Positions 59,188 to 64,000 of a DNA stretch of 64,000 nt are shown here, one piece after another. The notes beneath the pieces are model-generated. The model saw only the letters and a program-made list of their open reading frames with translations, was not told the DNA's origin and did not search any database. The position numbers and the translations under genes are program-made. The DNA lies in the NCBI GenBank assembly GCA_963693315.1, contig OY856186.1, forward strand, positions 73,943,475 through 74,007,474. Direction: 5' to 3'. The stretch comes from Diogma glabrata. Taxonomy: Eukaryota > Arthropoda > Insecta > Diptera > Cylindrotomidae. The first letter of the stretch is position 1; every line of letters starts with the position of its first letter.

Positions 59188-60460
59188 TTACTTCGGTCTG
59201 AAAGATCTGAGATTACATTCATGAGCTCAAAGTGAAATTCTTACCCATGCTTTTTTGGCATTTCTCGACGTTTTAGGACCTACTGATTCTAAAAAAGCGA
59301 CAAACAAAAATGAATGTCTGTCTGTCGGCCGGCCGTCCGCCGTCCGTCCGTCACAACCTACGAAATCTAGAAAACCGCTGAACGGATTTGAAATTTTTTT
59401 TTCTAAAAATAGGATTACTCAATAGAAAGAGCCGAAAGGACGATGTGTTCGATAGCTGTACCGGAAGCGTGTCAAAAAAATCGTCAAGTGTGTCAAAACA
59501 AGGAAATTTGCATATTTTTTGCTTAAAAAACGTTCATTTTAAGTGATTACGAGTAGGAACATTGAATTTGGAGAAATTATGATGGTCGGGATTGGTATGG
59601 GAGACCAAAATCTAGATTTTTGCATTATAAGTTTGTCAAAAAAATGTTGTCAAGTGTGTAAAAAGAAAGATTTTTATTTATTTTTTTACTCAATTTTTTG
59701 GAAAAAAATAAAATTAATAATATGTATGCATGAAAATATATTATTATTATAGAGAATTATGACATTATAAGATTGTCAAAAAAATAATGTCAAGCGTGTC
59801 AAAAATGATTTCATTGATTTTTTTAGCCAATTTTTTGGAAAAAAAAATTTATCTGTTTTTATGAATTGGTTTTATTGAATTGGTTATAGTTTTTGAAATA
59901 GTTTTGGAATTTTGATAAAAGTTTGTATTTTTGATTTTGTAATAATTTTTACTATATTTTTAGAATTTTGGAAAAACTTTGAATTCTTAAGAATTTTTGG
60001 AATTTTATTAGAATTTAGAAAAAGTTTAAATATTTGATTTTATTCTAATTTTTGGAATGTTTTTGGTATTTTTCAATTTTTGATTTTGTTATAATTTTTG
60101 CAATATTTTTAGAATTTTGGAAAAAGTTTGGATTTTTAAGAATTTTTGGAATATTAATGGAATTTAAAAAAGTTTAAGTATTTGATTTTATTCTAATTTT
60201 TGGAATTTTGAAAAAGTTTGATTTTATTTAAGTTTTACAATATTTTTGGAATTTGAAAGAAATATGAATTTGTGATTTTGTAATATTTTCTCGAAACGCT
60301 AAATGGAGATGATTTTGAGTAGTTTGCTGAGTGTATCATCTTTTCACTAAATTATGTTAATTTTTGATCTGTTATAATTTTCCGGCAACGTATTGATGTT
60401 TCGTGTTAGTTTTGAAATAAATTTCTAAACAGAGATAAAAAGTACTTATACTTTAACAAA
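59188..60460 (+). mobile_element. Satellite-bearing repeat family, copy 4 (short)
   Basis: Start TTACTTCGGTCTGAAAGATC, then the TGTC run and GGCCGGCCGTCCG block (59318-59350), and CTGTACCGGAAGCGTGTCAA (59457). Only about two 140 bp units follow (59615-59860), then the minisatellite (59880-60270), the extra segment shared with copy 3 (TTTTCTCGAAACGCTAAATGG, 60287) and GGCAACGTATTGATGTTTCG. It ends abruptly at CTTTAACAAA, short of the terminal sequence in copies 2 and 3. Confidence 0.78.
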
Positions 60461-60860
60461 TCAAAATAAAAAAAGAGAAACATTTATATGTATTTGAAAT
60501 TTCTTTTGCTTTATATTCTATTTTACTAATGAGACAACAAAAAATACGATGATAAAATACAATTAATAATAAAAAAAAAACTCGCATGGATTAGTGTTTC
60601 CTTTGACATGTTTATATAAATATATAAAGGTTTTTAGAATTCATTGATAATTTTGGTTTGTTTTTGTAAGTTAAAAATGGGCAAAATAATTTTTCAGTTT
60701 TTGAAGAATTTGGGTTACGCGTTGTTGTTGTTGGCTACATAGATAGATATTTGATTTATTTTTCATCTTTCAAATGCACTTTAACCATATGTTTAGGTTG
60801 TTGACTTTAGCCAATTTTTTTTGGTCAGAAATTGATTTAATTTGATTTGGTTGTGTAGGA
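60461..60860 (+). repeat. Duplicated AT-rich segment, copy B
   Basis: Degenerate second copy of 58490-59187, immediately after the satellite-bearing repeat copy 4. The period is about 1.97 kb. Confidence 0.5.
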
Positions 60861-63414
60861 TAAAAATATTTTTAAATTTCAAAATCTATGTATGAAAATT
60901 TGTATCAATTTAATGTTTTAAATTTGAATACATGAGTTCTAAAAGAATAGATTATGAAATTTAAAAATATTATTTTCCAATAATTTGTCTTATGATAACT
61001 TTAAACAAATTGGGTTTAAAGTAGTTATGCGGTTATGTGTTCTAAAATGTCTTCGAAAGCTTGTGAAGCGGTGAAGTGATAAGTTTTTTAATGAAAAGAA
61101 ACGAAGAAATTTTTATCACTTCACCGGTTCACAGTTACAGAATTTGGCTGCTGCAGCCAAATTCTGTGACTGTGAAGTGGTGAAGTGTTAAAAATTTCTT
61201 TATTTCGATTTTATCACCAAATTTTTATCATTTTAACATTTTTTGCGATTCTATATACAATTTATGTGCGATGTAAGTGTTAAAAAATCTTATAGTAAGT
61301 AGGCGACTCACTAAATATCAAACGTCAATGCATAAAATTTTCATTGATTGTTTTATTTAATAGAATTATTATAAAAAATCCTTTCTTTATTATTTTCAAA
61401 ATAAATTATTTTTTGTGAACAAAATATAATGGTTGAGCGAAATTAATTTTTAATTGGATTAAATAAAAGATTTGTTCAATTAATTCATGCCGTCAGTTAT
61501 GCAAAGACATATTTATGAGAAATGCTGAAACAAACGAGATGTCAAGTATATTGCTATTTTTTGCAGATAAGACTTATTTTGACTCTAGTGGGGTCATAAT
61601 TAAAGTTCTAATCTAACAACAGGAATTTGTTCCTCTATTGTTCAAGAAATATAGATTTTGAAAGAATTCTATAATATCTCATTAGAAGTATGTTATATTA
61701 CCGTTCTGGATAAAAAGTAATATTTGTAAAAGTACTATTTTCATCACGACTACGATAGCAGACGTCGATCTTTTTAACAATATTCTGAACACACTTCTGC
61801 ATAAGTGTTCAGATAGAGACAGATGACGTCTTCAATGGTATTGTGCTCTTGCATTATTTGTAATTGCCAGTTTCATTTTCAAAAAACATTAAGTTCAAGA
61901 AAACAATACATAAACCTACGACAAACATGAGCGTTTTGATACATGAAATGTAAATCTAGTTGACTGTATATACGTATATACATATAGATATATTAATTCC
62001 GAACTACGGTCTAAAACACATAAATACCAATCATTTTGAATAACACAATTTAAACATCAATTTAACTATATTTAAATATTTTCGAAGTTAAATTTGAAAA
62101 AAAATTTTTGATGTTATTTTGAAATCTTAAATAAACAAATCACATTGGTGTAATTGTGTTTTTTGACATAATGACGTTAGCAACAAAAGCATTCATTTTA
62201 TTTTTTCACAAACCAAAAGTCAGTGTTAACTTTTCAGTTTTAACATTTCACTAATTTAGATTTTTTTACGGTGAAGTGATAAAAAATTTATCACTACACC
62301 GCTTCACAGTTACAGAATTTGGCTGCTGATGTTCTAAATAATATGATATAAGTTTATCCTTTGAGCTGCTTGTTTTAGGTAGATTTCATATAAAATCTAC
62401 CTATTGCAACGGGAATTCTTGGAGTTCCGGATAAAATTTTAACAAAATGAATTTATTAGGCGTAATGCCGGGTGAAAAACACGTGAAATCAGCAAGGTCT
62501 GGAAATGAGGTTTTAATTTTGTATAATTAGAATTCGTTGACATCAATAAAAAAAAGTTTTCTGCGTTTTTAGTTTTTTTTTAACCCTGTCTAAGATACAG
62601 GGTGTTGAAAAATCAAGAAATTGCTCGACCCTGGTGTATTGAAATGGCTCTACAGTCAAAACTACTGGACTGATTTTATGGTTATATAACTCAAAATGTA
62701 TGTATTAAACAGAGCAAAATAATAATTCACATTATATGACCTTGAACAGTTTCTTTTAGAAACATAACGGTAAAATATTCAAATTCGATTTGTTTTTTTT
62801 ATTAATTTATTGCAACACGCCTTAAAATGTTTCATCATAAAAAAAGTGGAGTTAAAAAATGAACAGTGTTTTTTGGATTTACATATATGTTTTTATAATA
62901 AATTTTTAATTTTAACTCAAAATAAATATTTTACATATTTTTTATCATTTATTTAATTTTACATTACTAAATTCCGTTTGTAGTAACTGTCCGTGTGCTT
63001 TGTTGATGGTAATTGGAAAAGCGAGTTGCACTGGAAACTAAACGTTTGAATCTGTTGGGATCATTGAAATATGTGGCCTGTCTGTCGTGGCAGCATCCTC
63101 TTCGAATTTTCCACTCAAAATTGTAGCTTCTATGACATTGTTCATCATCTTTTTCCCCGAAGTTCAAAAAAGTTTGTGCAATTTCAAAATATGTGACATA
63201 TTTGAAATTACAATATGTGTCACAACAACACATATAAACCATATAGGCTCTACAACATAATGCTTTTTAAGACGTTGATGGACGCAAATTTCTTTTTAGG
63301 TAGATTTCATATAAAAATCTACCTATTGCAATGGGCTTCATCTCGGAATTTCGAAAAAATTTTGATGCCAAACGACTATTTGTGATAAGCGGAGATGGAA
63401 AAACAAAAAAAAAA
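60861..63414. other. Unassigned AT-rich region with small dispersed repeats
   Basis: No gene. Holds the palindrome at 61060-61200 and its partial copy at 62270-62327. It also holds the dispersed repeat at 62530-62660 shared with 49820-49960, and two copies of a GTAGATTTCATATAAAATCTAC-type hairpin (62379 and 63300). Confidence 0.45.
61060..61200. repeat. Palindrome around GGCTGCTGCAGCC
   Basis: CAGAATTTGGCTG and CAGCCAAATTCTG meet head to head at 61139-61170. The outer arms GGTGAAGTGATAA, ATCACTTCACC and GTGAAGTGGTGAAGTG form further inverted matches. The phrase CTTCACAGTTACAGAATTTGGCTGCTG recurs at about 62300-62327. Confidence 0.6.

Positions 63415-64000
<586 letters not shown>

Overview
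The window looks like AT-rich insect nuclear DNA that is dense in transposons. I favour a dipteran. The capping protein beta gene is closest to the fly form: it has an initiator codon split from a [12 protein letters not shown] start and a C-terminus ending in LLRRNVK. Introns such as the 61 bp one in the TLC gene are of minimal fly size. The species cannot be named from the sequence alone. There are no operons, and no tRNA, rRNA or CRISPR was seen.

Five host loci can be supported. (1) 348-1510 (-) holds the first two coding exons of a coiled-coil protein that runs off the left edge. (2) 13519-14661 (-) is the F-actin capping protein beta subunit, essentially complete in three exons. (3) 24348-25161 (+) is a complete two-exon TLC-domain protein (TLCD5/TMEM136-like). 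(4) 25225-25945 (-) is a complete two-exon RBM7/RBM11-type RRM protein, convergent with (3) and only 63 bp from its stop. (5) 32409-34008 (-) is the last coding exon of a TOG-domain protein (TOGARAM/crescerin type).

Most of the rest is mobile DNA, much of it nested. There are four non-LTR retrotransposon remnants: A at 8410-11900, B at 16510-18737, C at 19025-23000 and D at 53630-56137. A 5'-truncated Copia element sits inside LINE C and itself carries a small MITE. Other remnants are a degraded Ty3/gypsy piece at 34470-35090, a Penelope-like GIY-YIG fragment at 30690-31240 and a BED-finger hAT-like fragment at 23352-23729. Several foldback elements or MITEs are also present.

Two structures stand out as possibly undescribed. 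One is a roughly 2.9 kb element at 26222-29085 with near-identical 600 bp terminal inverted repeats, carrying a two-exon Cys-rich gene I do not recognise. The other is a non-coding repeat family with four copies (35747-37650, 49971-51694, 51695-53256, 59188-60460). Each copy has a palindromic start, a GC-rich block, a 140 bp tandem satellite and a 50-60 bp minisatellite. Two copies lie head-to-tail.

Layout: 0-1.5 kb coiled-coil gene; 2.1-2.6 kb palindromic minisatellite; 3-8 kb mostly unassigned; 8-12 kb LINE A with an internal MITE; 13.5-14.7 kb capping protein beta; 16.5-18.7 kb LINE B; 19-23 kb LINE C with Copia; 24.3-25.9 kb TLC and RRM genes; 26.2-29.1 kb long-TIR element; 30-31.3 kb palindrome and Penelope; 32.4-34 kb TOG gene; 34.5-35.1 kb gypsy; 35.7-64 kb repeats, foldback elements and LINE D, ending near an (AT)n tract.
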